From Aureimonas sp. SA4125 (lineage in GTDB: Bacteria > Pseudomonadota > Alphaproteobacteria > Rhizobiales > Rhizobiaceae), in contig NZ_AP025032.1 of the NCBI RefSeq assembly GCF_019973775.1, forward strand, positions 3,162,001 to 3,226,000: a stretch of DNA of 64,000 nucleotides, given 5' to 3'. Of the stretch, positions 1 to 8,900 are shown in pieces (positions within the stretch are counted from its first letter, which is position 1; the number at the start of each line of letters is the position of its first letter). The notes under the pieces are model-generated. The model did no database searches, had not been told where the DNA came from, and saw only the letters and a list, made by a program, of their open reading frames with translations. The position numbers and the translations under genes were made by a program.

Positions 1-1
1 G

Positions 2-349
2 ATCGGTGACGCCCTGCGACGCGAGGCCGACACGAATGTCCGCGTCAGCCATTGCGCGGCGCCCGGTTGCCACTGGTCGACCCACGGCGACTCTGACAGC
101 CTGCGCTGCATCCGCAAGGGTTGCCCCGGGGCGGCCGGCAAACACGTAAAGGCCAACCGCGCCATCGCCGCCGACCTCTCCTATTCCGACCCCGGCCGCG
201 CCGCCGACGTCTGGCGCAAGCGCGCCGAGGCCCTCGCCGAGCTGGCCGACGCGCACGAGCGCAGCCTCGCCGACGCGATGTCGGCGACCATGCTGCTCGC
301 GGATCAGGTGCTGGCGGTCCGCGGGATCGTCGCGCCGAGGGCGGTCTGA
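2..349 (+). CDS. Hypothetical phage-type protein, 5'-truncated by the window edge
   Basis: The frame is open from base 2 to a TGA at 347-349, so the start lies left of the window; 115 residues are visible. The N-terminal part is rich in Cys and His (HCAAPGCHW, then CIRKGC about 20 residues on), which suggests a small metal-binding knuckle. The C-terminal half is Ala-rich and helical. The stop overlaps the ATG of the next gene (TGATG), as in a phage early operon. I do not recognise the family. Confidence 0.55.
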   Translation: MGDALRREADTNVRVSHCAAPGCHWSTHGDSDSLRCIRKGCPGAAGKHVKANRAIAADLSYSDPGRAADVWRKRAEALAELADAHERSLADAMSATMLLADQVLAVRGIVAPRAV

Positions 350-540
350 TGATCCTCCCCGTCGCCGACATGCATGGCCGCCCCTTCGAGATCACGCCCG
401 GCGTTCCGCGCGGCACGCACGAATGGCGCGTCGACTACGCCGGCGCCGTCGACCAGTGGTTCTGCCGACGTTGCGGCGAGAACTGGTGGGAGCTGTCCGA
501 GGACAAACCCCTCACCCCATGCCGGAAGGCGGCGACATGA
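349..540 (+). CDS. Hypothetical small protein with CxxC motif
   Basis: 63 residues. The start is the ATG that shares one base with the upstream stop, and the end overlaps the next ATG by four bases (ATGA). It contains WFCRRCGENWWELSE and a later Cys near the C-terminus, so a small zinc ribbon is possible. It sits in a translationally coupled run of short genes with the same codon bias. Function is not recognisable. Confidence 0.55.
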   Translation: MILPVADMHGRPFEITPGVPRGTHEWRVDYAGAVDQWFCRRCGENWWELSEDKPLTPCRKAAT

Positions 541-959
541 TGTTCTACGCTGACCGCGCTTTCCCGAGCCACGACCCCGAGGTCATCAACCGCCCGGTCC
601 ACTACGGCCACGCCCGTACCCCGGAGGCGCACTGGCGCGCGATCGTGAACTCGGTTGCCGGCGCCGTCGCCGCGTTCGGCCCGACGCTCGATCTCGAACA
701 GGCGTCCGACCTCGCCAACAAGCTGATGGGCTGCCTCGAGTGGCAGGGGCTGCACGTCGTCCCGACGAAGCCCACAAAGGAGATGGTGCAGGCGTCCCTC
801 GCAGCGCTGCGCCGCCACAACCGCGTCATCGGCGGCGAGATGAACGTTGAGGAGAAGCATAAATGGCGGCTCGAGCAAGCGGTCGCCGCCGGGTCGGACT
901 GGCGCGCGGCACGGGACGGCTGGAAGACGTCGCGGTCGAACGGTGCCGGCCGTGCTTGA
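537..959 (+). CDS. Hypothetical phage protein
   Basis: 140 residues, starting at the ATG of an ATGA overlap with the gene before it. The N-terminus (EVINRPVHYGHART) recalls the opening of DUF3310-type phage proteins, but the rest does not follow that family, so I leave the function open. The middle is helical and the C-terminus basic. The next gene starts inside its last codons. Confidence 0.5.
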   Translation: MMFYADRAFPSHDPEVINRPVHYGHARTPEAHWRAIVNSVAGAVAAFGPTLDLEQASDLANKLMGCLEWQGLHVVPTKPTKEMVQASLAALRRHNRVIGGEMNVEEKHKWRLEQAVAAGSDWRAARDGWKTSRSNGAGRA

Positions 960-1275
960 GGTCTTCGCGCTCCTCGTCGCCGCGCATGCCGTCGCGGACT
1001 ACCCGCTCCAAGGCGACTTCCTGTCCCGAGCGAAGAACCGCGTCTCCCCGGTCGTCGGCGTGCCCTGGTATCAGGCCCTCGGCGCGCATGCGGCAATCCA
1101 CGCCGGCGCCGTCGGGATCGTGACGGGCAGCCTCGCGCTGGGCCTCGCCGAGTTCGTGGCCCACGCGGTGATCGACGACCTGAAGTGCAGGGGCCGGATC
1201 TCCTACATTACGGATCAGGCGCTGCACGTCGCGTGCAAGGCGGCGTGGGTCGGCGTCATGGTGGCCGCAGCCTAG
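943..1275 (+). CDS. DUF3307-like small membrane protein
   Basis: About 110 residues from GTG 943 (GTG 952 is also possible); either start overlaps the previous gene. The pattern LLVAAHAVADYPLQGDFL followed by an Ala/Gly-rich segment with AAIHAG is the hallmark of DUF3307, a family of short inner-membrane proteins of unknown role that is common in phages. Three or four hydrophobic segments are visible. The end is followed by palindrome copy 1. Confidence 0.6.
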   Translation: MPAVLEVFALLVAAHAVADYPLQGDFLSRAKNRVSPVVGVPWYQALGAHAAIHAGAVGIVTGSLALGLAEFVAHAVIDDLKCRGRISYITDQALHVACKAAWVGVMVAAA

Positions 1276-1285
1276 CATCTTGCAC

Positions 1286-1314
1286 GAGGAGTCTCACTCT
1301 GACGGAGACTCCTC
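1286..1314. promoter_or_regulatory. Palindrome AGTCTC-N9-GAGACT, copy 1
   Basis: Ten-base arms (GAGGAGTCTC and GAGACTCCTC) separated by nine bases, in the gap between the DUF3307 gene and the next ORF. The AGTCTC-N9-GAGACT core recurs at five other places in the island. No T-tract follows, which argues for a protein-binding site rather than an intrinsic terminator. Confidence 0.6.
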
Positions 1315-1332
1315 CGTTCACGGTGTCCCCAC

Positions 1333-2058
1333 ATGCCCACCACCCCCGGCCTCGGCTTCGGCCTGTCGATCGACTACGCGGCGTTCTCCCGCGACATGAA
1401 CGCGATCGCGCGCAAGGCGCTGCCCCGCGCCGCCGCCGCCGTCATGAACCGGGCGGCCCGCGAAGCGAAGGTCGCCCTCGCCGAGCACGCGGTCGAGGTC
1501 TTCGACCGCCCTAAGCCGATGACGCTCCAAGCCTTTGTCGTCCGGAAGGCCCGCGTCGGCGACGCCGGGGCCGCGACGATGTCGGTCAGCATCAAGGAGC
1601 CAACCGCCTCTTACCTTTATCGTCAGATCGTCGGCGGCGTCCGACGCACGGGCGAGGACGGCGGGTCCGGCCGTCACGACCTCTTCACATACGCGATCCG
1701 GCCGGACCGCTACGGTGGCGTCCCGCGCGGGGCGTCGCGGAAGCTGGCGGCGACGAACAAGGCGGAGAAGGCCGCGCGGAAGGCTGCTCGCGCCACGGGC
1801 AAGCGCTACGGCAAGACAGGCGGGATTTTCTTTGGGGAGATCCATGGCACCAAGGGGTACTGGCGTCGGCCGCGAGGGCGCGATGGCAGCCCGACCCTGC
1901 TGCTGAAAGTGCAGGAGACGTCCCGGTACAGGAAACAGTTCCGGTTCGAGGAAACCGTGAAGCGGAGCTACCGCAAGTTCGTCACGCAGCGCGAGTTCGG
2001 CTACGAACTCGATCGCCAGATCGCCCGTGCGCTGGCGACGAGCGGCGGCAGGCGCTGA
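1333..2058 (+). CDS. Putative phage minor tail protein (gpZ-like)
   Basis: 241 residues, ATG 1333. The N-terminal half has the layout of lambda gpZ-like tail-completion proteins: a helical start (DMNAIARKALPRAAAAVMNR), then RAAREAKVAL and a strand-rich middle. The C-terminal part is basic and unrelated to anything I recognise. Palindrome copies lie on both sides, so it may be an independent transcription unit. It stands far from the packaging genes, which fits a rearranged prophage. Family assignment is tentative. Confidence 0.4.
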   Translation: MPTTPGLGFGLSIDYAAFSRDMNAIARKALPRAAAAVMNRAAREAKVALAEHAVEVFDRPKPMTLQAFVVRKARVGDAGAATMSVSIKEPTASYLYRQIVGGVRRTGEDGGSGRHDLFTYAIRPDRYGGVPRGASRKLAATNKAEKAARKAARATGKRYGKTGGIFFGEIHGTKGYWRRPRGRDGSPTLLLKVQETSRYRKQFRFEETVKRSYRKFVTQREFGYELDRQIARALATSGGRR

Positions 2059-2090
2059 CGAGGCGCTTGCGCAGATGCGCGGCGGATGGG

Positions 2091-2117
2091 AGGAGTCTCC
2101 GTATGACAGAGACTCCT
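2091..2117. promoter_or_regulatory. Palindrome AGTCTC-N9-GAGACT, copy 2
   Basis: Arms AGGAGTCTC and GAGACTCCT around a nine-base loop. The loop contains the likely ATG (2103) of the following gene and the left arm supplies its GGAG ribosome-binding site. A protein or RNA hairpin here would directly cover the start of translation. Confidence 0.6.
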
Positions 2118-2855
2118 GCAAGACCGCCGCGTACCGCTCCCGCGCCGAAGTCCGTGGCTCCCGCCCATCGTGATGCTCTTGGTGTCATCGATGAGGCCAC
2201 CGCCCTCGTCCTGCGGGCGACATGGCCGAACCGGAGCATCGAGGCTGCGGACTTCGTGCGCCTCGGGCTGGAGATCTACGGCACGGAGGAGCGCTGGAAG
2301 CGCGAGATCGCCGAGGACCTGGTTCGCTTTCGGCCGAAGGGCAAGGGGAGCATGCCCTCCAGCGGGAAGCTGGACCGCAACCTGATCCGCCGCTGGGCGT
2401 CAGGTGAGAAGCCCATCCCGCCATGGGTCGGCCCTGCCCTTCTGAAGCTGCCGTCCATTGCCATCGCCCGGATGCGTGCGCACATCGTGTTCCTTCGCTC
2501 GCAGGTGGCCGAGTTCGAGGACGGCCTCGTGATCGAGGAGCGCCGCATCGACGCCGTCTTGCGCGGCTGGGTCGCTCGGTATGCCGAGGCGCCGCCTCTC
2601 GTTGACCCGCCCCAAGCGAAGACACTCGAGGCCGGCGAATGGCCAACGGTCAATTCCGAAAATCTCGATCAAGCACATGACGATGGCAGTGGGGCGTACG
2701 ATGTCGCCGCCGACCTGTCCGACGACGACGCGACTGCGCGACCGGAGCACCCGGACCTCAGGAAGGCATGGGACGCCGGATGGCGGGAGGCCAACGAGAG
2801 GCACCGCGCGGCGCATGTAAGTGTCGCGGAGCAGGCCAAGCGCTCGAAGCCCTAG
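2103..2855 (+). CDS. Hypothetical phage protein
   Basis: 250 residues from ATG 2103 (MTETPARPP), chosen because AGGAG lies eight bases upstream; an in-frame start at 2067 would add 12 residues. The N-terminus is Pro/Ala-rich, the middle helical with repeated Trp and Arg (RRWASGEKPIPPWVG), and the tail acidic then basic. The gene ends convergently five bases from the minus-strand gene that follows. I do not recognise a family. Confidence 0.5.
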   Translation: MTETPARPPRTAPAPKSVAPAHRDALGVIDEATALVLRATWPNRSIEAADFVRLGLEIYGTEERWKREIAEDLVRFRPKGKGSMPSSGKLDRNLIRRWASGEKPIPPWVGPALLKLPSIAIARMRAHIVFLRSQVAEFEDGLVIEERRIDAVLRGWVARYAEAPPLVDPPQAKTLEAGEWPTVNSENLDQAHDDGSGAYDVAADLSDDDATARPEHPDLRKAWDAGWREANERHRAAHVSVAEQAKRSKP

Positions 2856-2859
2856 GTTA

Positions 2860-3255
2860 CTACCAGCCTCGTTCGGCCTCGTCCCGCGCTAGGGCATCGA
2901 ACCCGTCACGCATCATCGCCGCGAAGTCCGTGAGGTCGTCCCAGCCGCCGAGCGCGTCGACGCATGTTGGGTGGACCACCACGCCCATGGCAACAAGCGC
3001 CTCGGGATCGTCGTCGATGACCTGCTTGCCAATGGCGTTGCCGACAAACGGCAGCCGGGCGTCCCGCCCGGTTTTCGGTGGGTCGCGGCGGGTCGCCGGG
3101 ATCCAGCCGTCAACGACCCGTGCGGCGCTCATGGCGACGTAGAGCGGGTGCTTCCCGGCCAGCCTGACAGTGACTTCCGATCCATCTGGCGGCACGTAGG
3201 CGATGAGGCCGAGCGAATGCAGCCGGGCCTCGTCGATGGGCGCGGGGCCGACCAT
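2860..3255 (-). CDS. Hypothetical protein downstream of HTH regulator
   Basis: 131 residues. The start (MVGPAPIDEARLH) is the ATG sharing a base with the stop of the upstream HTH gene, so the two are probably co-translated. It is a compact mixed alpha/beta protein with Asp-rich stretches (VIDDDPEALVAMG). I see no signal peptide or membrane segment. The operon with an HTH protein suggests an immunity or regulatory module, but that is inference. Confidence 0.5.
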   Translation of the reverse strand: MVGPAPIDEARLHSLGLIAYVPPDGSEVTVRLAGKHPLYVAMSAARVVDGWIPATRRDPPKTGRDARLPFVGNAIGKQVIDDDPEALVAMGVVVHPTCVDALGGWDDLTDFAAMMRDGFDALARDEAERGW

Positions 3256-3470
3256 CAGCCGGCCCGATCTGTGTCGGCGAGGTCGCGCAACGCCCGTTCG
3301 CGGAGGAGCGCCGCCAGCCTGTCGATGGCGGCGGCTGGGGGCTGAAGCGCGCTCTCGCCCGAGTGACCCCAGCGGTTGACGTAGCCCAGGCTGTATCCGG
3401 TGGCGACGGCGATCTCGGGCTTCGTGAGGCGGAGACGACGGCGGAGATTTTGGTAGCGGTCGGCGTTCAT
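3255..3470 (-). CDS. Small helix-turn-helix regulator (XRE/Cro-like)
   Basis: 71 residues, ATG at 3470 on the minus strand. Residues 8-50 read as a Cro/C1-type HTH: LRRRLRLTKPEIAVATGYSL then YVNRWGHSG, followed by a helix containing PAAAIDRLAALL. It is divergent from the 3622 gene with a 151-base gap between, the usual arrangement of a phage lysogeny switch. It is the only clear repressor-like gene in the window. A target operator is not proven. Confidence 0.6.
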   Translation of the reverse strand: MNADRYQNLRRRLRLTKPEIAVATGYSLGYVNRWGHSGESALQPPAAAIDRLAALLRERALRDLADTDRAG

Positions 3471-3621
3471 GGCGGCTCCCCTTGGTCAGTTCACAATCAT
3501 GCGGCGTCGCATACGCTTGTGGCAAACCTCATCTTCTTCGCCGGCGATTTGACGCCAGCGCGCCGGCGCCTCACCATTTTTGTATGCCGGATCGCATAGC
3601 GCGGTCCGCCGGGATGGAGAG
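3471..3621. promoter_or_regulatory. Divergent promoter region of the HTH gene and the 3622 operon
   Basis: A non-coding gap between divergent genes. On the plus strand TTGACGCC at 3549 starts a copy of the island's promoter-like motif (TTGACGCCAGCGCGCCGGC). A T-run and two related hexamers (GCATAC near 3509 and GCATAG at 3594) follow the general layout of promoters and operators. Exact start sites cannot be read. Confidence 0.4.
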
Positions 3622-4491
3622 ATGAAGATGGTTTCGATGAATGCACTCAAGGCGGTTCTGGTTGGTCTCTTCGGAGACGATATCGAACTGAGGGCGGAAA
3701 GCTTCGCCGCCGAGCACCCGGGCAACCCCAAGTTCGCTGGCGTGCACTCGACCGAGGTCGATGGGATATCGCTGAACGTCACGGCGGAGTTGGTTCGCGG
3801 CACCCCGGTCAAGCTTCTCATGGTCACGACCGTGGAGAGCCGGGATCAGGTCGCCTACGGGCGCGTCGGGATGGCGGCACAGCGAGCCATCGAGGCTGAG
3901 GCCGAGGCCAAGCGGGTCGCCGATGAGATCGCCGCCGCCGCACTCGCTGCGCGTCGTCTGCGTTCCACTCCCGCCGAGTTCGAGATCACCTTGTCGGGGA
4001 CGGCATACGACAAGAAACACCTGGATGCGGACGTTGCCACGTACATCGCAGGCGACATCGTGATTTGGGAGCATCCACGTTTCGGAACGCAGCGCTGGGT
4101 TGTCACGGGCACGGGCAAGGAGTTCGCAGCGAGGGACGGCAAGCCTCAGCAGCGCGCCTACGGGATGCCGGAAGAGGAGTTCGCGAAGCTCAACGACGCG
4201 GGCCGCGACGCCCTTCCCGCGACTGCGGAAGAGGCATCGGCGCAGCGCGTCGAGCGCGCCGCCGTGAACGCCAAGGAGACCCGGAAGGCGGCTTCCGCGC
4301 TTGGCGGCAAAGCCCTCAAGGGTACTCCGAAGCAGAAAGAGTGGGCCGAGAAGATCCGCAAGGAGTGCCTCGGCAGGGTGACGGAAGAGGTCGGCGCCAA
4401 GCTTCTGTCGGCTGCCGCCGCGCAGACATCGAAGTTCTGGATCGAGAACCGGACGGCGCTCGCCGCTGGGAAGACGGCAGGTCTCCTGTGA
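3622..4491 (+). CDS. Hypothetical phage replication-region protein
   Basis: 289 residues; ATG 3622 is preceded by GGAGAG, and a further Met sits at 3634. The middle is helical and charged. The C-terminal third contains GTPKQKEWAEKIRKE, a motif I know from uncharacterised phage and plasmid proteins. Its stop codon overlaps the GTG of the helicase gene, so the two are translationally coupled; a helper role in replication or repair is inference. Confidence 0.5.
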   Translation: MKMVSMNALKAVLVGLFGDDIELRAESFAAEHPGNPKFAGVHSTEVDGISLNVTAELVRGTPVKLLMVTTVESRDQVAYGRVGMAAQRAIEAEAEAKRVADEIAAAALAARRLRSTPAEFEITLSGTAYDKKHLDADVATYIAGDIVIWEHPRFGTQRWVVTGTGKEFAARDGKPQQRAYGMPEEEFAKLNDAGRDALPATAEEASAQRVERAAVNAKETRKAASALGGKALKGTPKQKEWAEKIRKECLGRVTEEVGAKLLSAAAAQTSKFWIENRTALAAGKTAGLL

Positions 4492-6092
4492 AGCTGCGCC
4501 CGTATCAGTCCGAACTGAGCGAGCGGGTCCGGTCGGTCCGTTCGAACGTGCTTGTGCAGGCCGACACGGGCGCCGGGAAGACCGCGATCCTCGCCGACGT
4601 CGCGAAGCGAGAACAGTACGTCGTTGCGTTGGCACACCGGAACATTCTCATCCGGCAGATGTCGTCCACGCTGGCGCGGCATGGCGTGCGCCACACGACG
4701 GTATGCTCGGACCACACCCGCCGACTCTGCCTCCTCGAGCACCGGAGGGCCGTCGGGCAGGAAATGCTCACGGGAACGAGAGCGAACAAGGTCGTCTCGT
4801 CTGTCGACCGACTTCTGTCGATGCACCGACGCTGCACGCTGCGCCTCGACAGGTCAAAGCCGTGGACGGTGCTCGTCGACGAGGCGCACCACATGCTCGA
4901 CTCGAACAAGTGGGGCCGCGTCCAGGAGGTCCTGCCGAACGCAAGGTTTGTCGGGTTCACCGCGACGCCGTGCCGTGCCGACGGCGCGTCTCTCGCGCGC
5001 GGCCGCGGCGGCGTCTTCGATGAACTGATGCAGGCAGAGGAGCTGCGCGCCGACAGCGTGCGCAAGCTGATCTCGTGGGGCTATCTTTCCGACTTCGCAT
5101 GCTACTCGGTCCCGGCTCCGGCCGACTTCAACGAGGACGCCCTCGTCGTCGGCGCCGACGGGGACTACACGCCGCAATCCCAGCTCGGCGCGTTCGACGG
5201 CGCGGCGTGGACGTTCGCGGGAGACGCAGTCCGGCACTACCGCCGCCTCGCCGACGGCAAGCAAGCCATCGTGTTCTGCGTCGGCATCGGGATTGCTCAG
5301 ATAACGGCGAAGATGTTCCGCGACGCGGGGCACTCCGCCGCCGCGATCTCCTCGCAGATGTCGCCCGCCGAGGTCGCCCGCGTGTTCGACCTGTTCCGCT
5401 CGAAAGCCGTGAACGTCATCTGCCACGTCGACATGCTCGGCGAAGGCGTCGACGTTCCCGCGATCGAGGCGCTGATCATGCTGCGCAAGACCGCCAGCCT
5501 CGCGAACTTCCGGCAGTGGGTTGGCCGCGCCTTGCGACCCGAGCCGGGCAAGGCGCGCGCGATCATCATCGACCACGTCGGCAACGTGCTGACGCATGGC
5601 ATGCCCGACGAGCACATCGCGTGGTCGCTTGAGGACCCGCCGCGTTCCGGAAAGAGCAACCTCGTCGCCTGCGCGGAATGCGCGGCTTCGTACAAGGGAT
5701 GGCTATCGCGCTGCCCCGAATGCGGCGAGGCGAACCCGCTCTGGAAGCGTCGGGGTGGAGTCGCCCCCGTCACCGACGTCCGTCACCTCGACATGCAGCT
5801 CGTCGAGCGCGAGCGCGTCCGGGTCGAGAAGGAATGGCGAGAGGCGAGCGAGATCATCGTTCCCGACACCCTCGCCGGGCGCGGCGCTCTCTCGGCGGCG
5901 GCGGGCAAGCTGGCGATCTGGTTCGCGGAGAGCGTCGCTCCGAAACACGGCTTCACCGCCGTGAACGAGTTCCTCCGTTCGGAGGCCGACGACATCGACT
6001 GGTGGATCGACCGCTTCGCCGTTGCTGACATCGCGGCCGGCCGGACGGCCAAATGCGAGAAGGAGATGTCGAGATGGCTGCGGTCACGCTGA
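4488..6092 (+). CDS. Superfamily 2 DEAD/DEAH-box helicase with C-terminal zinc ribbon
   Basis: 534 residues from GTG 4488, overlapping the previous stop by four bases. Motif Q-like LRPYQSEL opens the protein; Walker A is QADTGAGKTA (about residue 24), DEAH-box VDEAHH (about 129), motif III FTATP (about 154), and motif VI QWVGRALRP (about 346). A four-Cys ribbon (CAECAASYKGWLSRCPECG) follows the second RecA domain. This order is that of phage and plasmid SF2 helicases related to UvsW and type I/III restriction motors. The 3' end overlaps the methyltransferase gene. Confidence 0.85.
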   Translation: MKLRPYQSELSERVRSVRSNVLVQADTGAGKTAILADVAKREQYVVALAHRNILIRQMSSTLARHGVRHTTVCSDHTRRLCLLEHRRAVGQEMLTGTRANKVVSSVDRLLSMHRRCTLRLDRSKPWTVLVDEAHHMLDSNKWGRVQEVLPNARFVGFTATPCRADGASLARGRGGVFDELMQAEELRADSVRKLISWGYLSDFACYSVPAPADFNEDALVVGADGDYTPQSQLGAFDGAAWTFAGDAVRHYRRLADGKQAIVFCVGIGIAQITAKMFRDAGHSAAAISSQMSPAEVARVFDLFRSKAVNVICHVDMLGEGVDVPAIEALIMLRKTASLANFRQWVGRALRPEPGKARAIIIDHVGNVLTHGMPDEHIAWSLEDPPRSGKSNLVACAECAASYKGWLSRCPECGEANPLWKRRGGVAPVTDVRHLDMQLVERERVRVEKEWREASEIIVPDTLAGRGALSAAAGKLAIWFAESVAPKHGFTAVNEFLRSEADDIDWWIDRFAVADIAAGRTAKCEKEMSRWLRSR

Positions 6093-6694
6093 TCAACGGC
6101 AACGCCGCCGACTTTCGCGGGGACGCTGACCTCATCATGACGGACCCGCCGTACGACCTCCCCGGCGCCGAGCTCGCGCGGATCCTCGGCGGCATTCGGT
6201 CCGACCACCTGGTGCTCGTCACGTCGATGCGACAGCTCATGGAGTTCGCGGCAGCCTCGGACTGGCGACTGTCCTTCGACTTCGTGTTGGACGCGGTCGT
6301 CCCGAAGGACTCGAAGGCCCGGCACATGCCGCACTACACCCACCAGACCGGGGTCTACATGACCCGCAACGGGGCAAAATCGCGCTTCGACCGCCGACGC
6401 CGGGAGCGGAGCGACACGTTCGACGGCAAGGGGTTCTGGCCGACGGTCCTGCGCAGCCCGCGCAACCGCAACCGCGAGCACGGGATGGCGAAGAACCTGA
6501 CGGCGTGGACGGACATCCTCGGGTCCTTCAACGTCGCTAGCGTCGTCGACCCGTTCGCCGGGTCCGGGACGACCGGGTTCGCTGCGCTGGATCTCGGCAT
6601 CGACGCGACGCTCGTGGAGATCGACAAGGCTCATTGCGACAGGATCGAGCGGAGCTTGGGTTTCGCGGGACTCCCCGTGCGCAGGGCAGCGTAG
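6074..6694 (+). CDS. DNA N6-adenine/N4-cytosine methyltransferase
   Basis: 206 residues. I use ATG 6074 because AAGGAG lies nine bases upstream; ATG 6053 is the alternative. Motif IV is MTDPPYDLPG near residue 23, and motif I is DPFAGSGTTG near residue 159, so the circular order (IV before I) is the beta class. It is short, with little room for a target-recognition domain. It overlaps the helicase end, so the two are made together; DNA modification by the phage is the likely role. Confidence 0.85.
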   Translation: MAAVTLINGNAADFRGDADLIMTDPPYDLPGAELARILGGIRSDHLVLVTSMRQLMEFAAASDWRLSFDFVLDAVVPKDSKARHMPHYTHQTGVYMTRNGAKSRFDRRRRERSDTFDGKGFWPTVLRSPRNRNREHGMAKNLTAWTDILGSFNVASVVDPFAGSGTTGFAALDLGIDATLVEIDKAHCDRIERSLGFAGLPVRRAA

Positions 6695-6771
6695 ATCCTA
6701 CATTGCGGTCGCACTGGCGGCTCGGTCAGCATATGGTCGGTGCAACGACTGTATGAGCAGAAGGATTTACA

Positions 6772-7671
6772 GTGACACGCTTTGTCATTTCAGACCCCAT
6801 CGGCAAGGTTGCAGTGGGAGTGCCGTTCGAGGCGTTCCTTGACATCGTCAGGAGCAGCGCGATCCGGTCAGCCGCGACGGGCGACAACTTTTTTGAGTTC
6901 GGCACTTCTGAGAACGTCAACGTGCGCTTCGAAGCGACCGCCGACGGCGACATTCAAATCACGATGTTCTCGACGTTGAACAAGGACGACAATCCTCCCC
7001 TCCGACTTCAGATCGCGGATGGGGATGAGCCAGTTTCCGCCGCCGATGTCGAACGCCGCATCCGCTCGCTGCGACAGGCATACGCGATCGCCTACATGGT
7101 CGACGCGCGCCGCACAGTGGAGTTGGCTCGGGTCCTTGAGGAGGAGCCGGACGCCGATATCGAAGAGACCTGCTTGGCTCCGCAAGAACGTCTCTACATC
7201 GGCACGCTGACGCCAGGCTCGATGTGGCTCACGTTGCTGACCAAATCGAAGAAGGCCTACTCGGTAGCTCGGTATGGTCTTGCCCTAACGTTCGCAGAAG
7301 GTCGTATGGCTTTTCTCGATCGCTTAAAAGCCGACACCAAGCTGAAGCAGCTCGATGTCGAGGAGAGGGAGAACGAGATCCACCGCAAGCGACACGCCGG
7401 GGCGATCGACACCGTTCGGAACATCGAGAAAATCAAGGACCCGGTGGTCAAGCAGGCGATAATGAACGCCTACGTCGGGCAGATCGCTGGGGTGACGGGC
7501 ACCACGCCTGAAGCGTTATCCACGGGCCTCGCGCAGATCAACGGAAAGGCGGACACGCCCGGGCTGACCGCAACACTTCCCACGCCGAAAACCTCTGTCG
7601 ATTTAGGACGTCGCAATGGCGCGAAACGGTTGGCGATCACAAAGAAGGAAGCCGACTCGCCGCCGGAGTAG
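6772..7671 (+). CDS. Hypothetical phage protein
   Basis: 299 residues, GTG start at 6772 with AGAAGGA upstream. The N-terminal half is strand-rich and the centre helical and charged (residues 175-225, with [19 protein letters not shown]); the tail is polar. No catalytic motif, signal peptide or membrane segment is visible. A promoter-like AT-richer stretch lies in the 77-base gap before it. I do not recognise a family. Confidence 0.5.
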   Translation: MTRFVISDPIGKVAVGVPFEAFLDIVRSSAIRSAATGDNFFEFGTSENVNVRFEATADGDIQITMFSTLNKDDNPPLRLQIADGDEPVSAADVERRIRSLRQAYAIAYMVDARRTVELARVLEEEPDADIEETCLAPQERLYIGTLTPGSMWLTLLTKSKKAYSVARYGLALTFAEGRMAFLDRLKADTKLKQLDVEERENEIHRKRHAGAIDTVRNIEKIKDPVVKQAIMNAYVGQIAGVTGTTPEALSTGLAQINGKADTPGLTATLPTPKTSVDLGRRNGAKRLAITKKEADSPPE

Positions 7672-7733
7672 CGCCGTCGTCGATTTTACCCCGCTCGAGA
7701 AGCCGCGTCGTCGCGAACGAAGGGATCGCTCCC

Positions 7734-8390
7734 ATCTGCAACCTCTACTCGATCACCAAGGGCCAGTCGGCCATCCTCCATTTCACCCGCGCCATGCATG
7801 ACCGCACGGGCAACCTGCCGTCTCTGCCCGGCGTGTTCCCGGACACGATGGCGCCCATCGTGCGCAACGTCGACGGCGAACGCGAGCTGACGATGGCGCG
7901 GTGGGGCATGCCATCGCCCGCCTTCGCGCTGAAGGACCGCAAGACTGATCCCGGCGTCACCAACATCCGGAACACCAAGTCGCCGCACTGGCGCCGCTGG
8001 CTCGGGCCGGAACACCGATGCCTCGTGCCACTGACCAGCTTCTCGGAATACGACACCGTCGACGGCAAGAAAGTGCCGGCCTGGTTCGCCCTCGACGAGG
8101 ACCGTCCCCTCGCCGTCTTCGCCGGCATCTGGTGCAACTGGACGTCGACGAGGAAGGTGAAGGAGGGCGAGGTGAATGCCGACCTCTACGGGTTCCTGAC
8201 GACCGAGCCGAACGACGTCGTGCGCCCGATCCATCCGAAAGCCATGCCCGTCATCCTGACCGAGCCCGAAGAGATGGACGTCTGGCTGCGCGCGCCGTGG
8301 GTGGAGGCGGCGGCGCTTCAGCGGCCGCTGCCGGACGGGGTGCTGACCATCGTGGCGAGGGGGAAGCGCAGCGACGGGGGCGACGACTGA
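7734..8390 (+). CDS. SRAP (YedK/HMCES-type) protein with an apparently lost start codon
   Basis: SRAP proteins cap abasic sites in single-stranded DNA through Cys2, exposed after Met removal; members open with MCNLYS. Here the matching codons are ATC TGC AAC CTC TAC TCG at 7734, so Met is replaced by Ile, while GAAGGGA still stands at Shine-Dalgarno distance. The first ATG in frame is 7794, which would drop 20 residues and the catalytic Cys. Other signature parts remain: SFSEY with the conserved Glu and [10 protein letters not shown] with the conserved His. It is probably inactive unless ATC or a distant upstream codon is used. Confidence 0.75.
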   Translation: MCNLYSITKGQSAILHFTRAMHDRTGNLPSLPGVFPDTMAPIVRNVDGERELTMARWGMPSPAFALKDRKTDPGVTNIRNTKSPHWRRWLGPEHRCLVPLTSFSEYDTVDGKKVPAWFALDEDRPLAVFAGIWCNWTSTRKVKEGEVNADLYGFLTTEPNDVVRPIHPKAMPVILTEPEEMDVWLRAPWVEAAALQRPLPDGVLTIVARGKRSDGGDD

Positions 8391-8405
8391 TGTTCGAATG
8401 GCTGA

Positions 8406-8879
8406 CTACAGGTTCAGCTCTTTGATGAGGTCCTCGGCGCTCATGTTCGCGCCCGGACGCATGCTGGCGATGGCCTTCCACTCGGACTCACCGGGCAACT
8501 GGGCCTCCCAGTAGTTCCAGCCGTCGAGACGAGTCTTCCCGCCGCCTTTCGTCCGCCCGACGTCGCTCGCCGCGCCCGATGGGCTGTCGTACACCTTCCC
8601 CTCGACCGCCCACCTGCCGTCGACGATCTCCCCGACGTGCTGGCGCTTGTTGTAGCTCATGCGGAGCGCTGTCGCGTGTGGCAGCGTCATGCCTTCACCA
8701 ACCCACGGCCTGCCCTGCGCGGCCGGCGCGACGCGTTCGCCTTCGGAGGGAGCCGACCTTTCCGCTAGCCCGAGGAGACGGCGCAAGGCGTCGTTTGGCT
8801 TCTCCCCGAAGCTGCGTCGTTCGGTCTCAATCAGCTTGTGGACATCGAAATCGATCTCAATGGCTCGCAGGTCACTCAT
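8406..8879 (-). CDS. SeqA N-terminal-like domain plus RAMA domain protein
   Basis: 157 residues; the start is ATG 8879, preceded by GAGGAG on the minus strand. Residues 1-38 (RAIEIDFDVHKLIETERRSF then DALRRLLGL) resemble the SeqA oligomerisation domain. From about residue 60 the protein reads as a RAMA domain: GMTLPHATALRMSYNKRQ, a turn with GKVYDSPSGAA, and DGWNYWEA. RAMA domains accompany restriction and methylation enzymes, so DNA-modification sensing is a fair guess. It stands alone and opposite in strand to its neighbours. Confidence 0.6.
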   Translation of the reverse strand: MSDLRAIEIDFDVHKLIETERRSFGEKPNDALRRLLGLAERSAPSEGERVAPAAQGRPWVGEGMTLPHATALRMSYNKRQHVGEIVDGRWAVEGKVYDSPSGAASDVGRTKGGGKTRLDGWNYWEAQLPGESEWKAIASMRPGANMSAEDLIKELNL

Positions 8880-8900
8880 CGCCGTCTCCTCATCCCGGTT

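Noticed and set aside
1318-2121. 267-residue minus-strand ORF opposite the tail-like gene
   Set aside because: Its composition is that of a shadow, and the plus-strand gene fits the neighbouring operon spacing.
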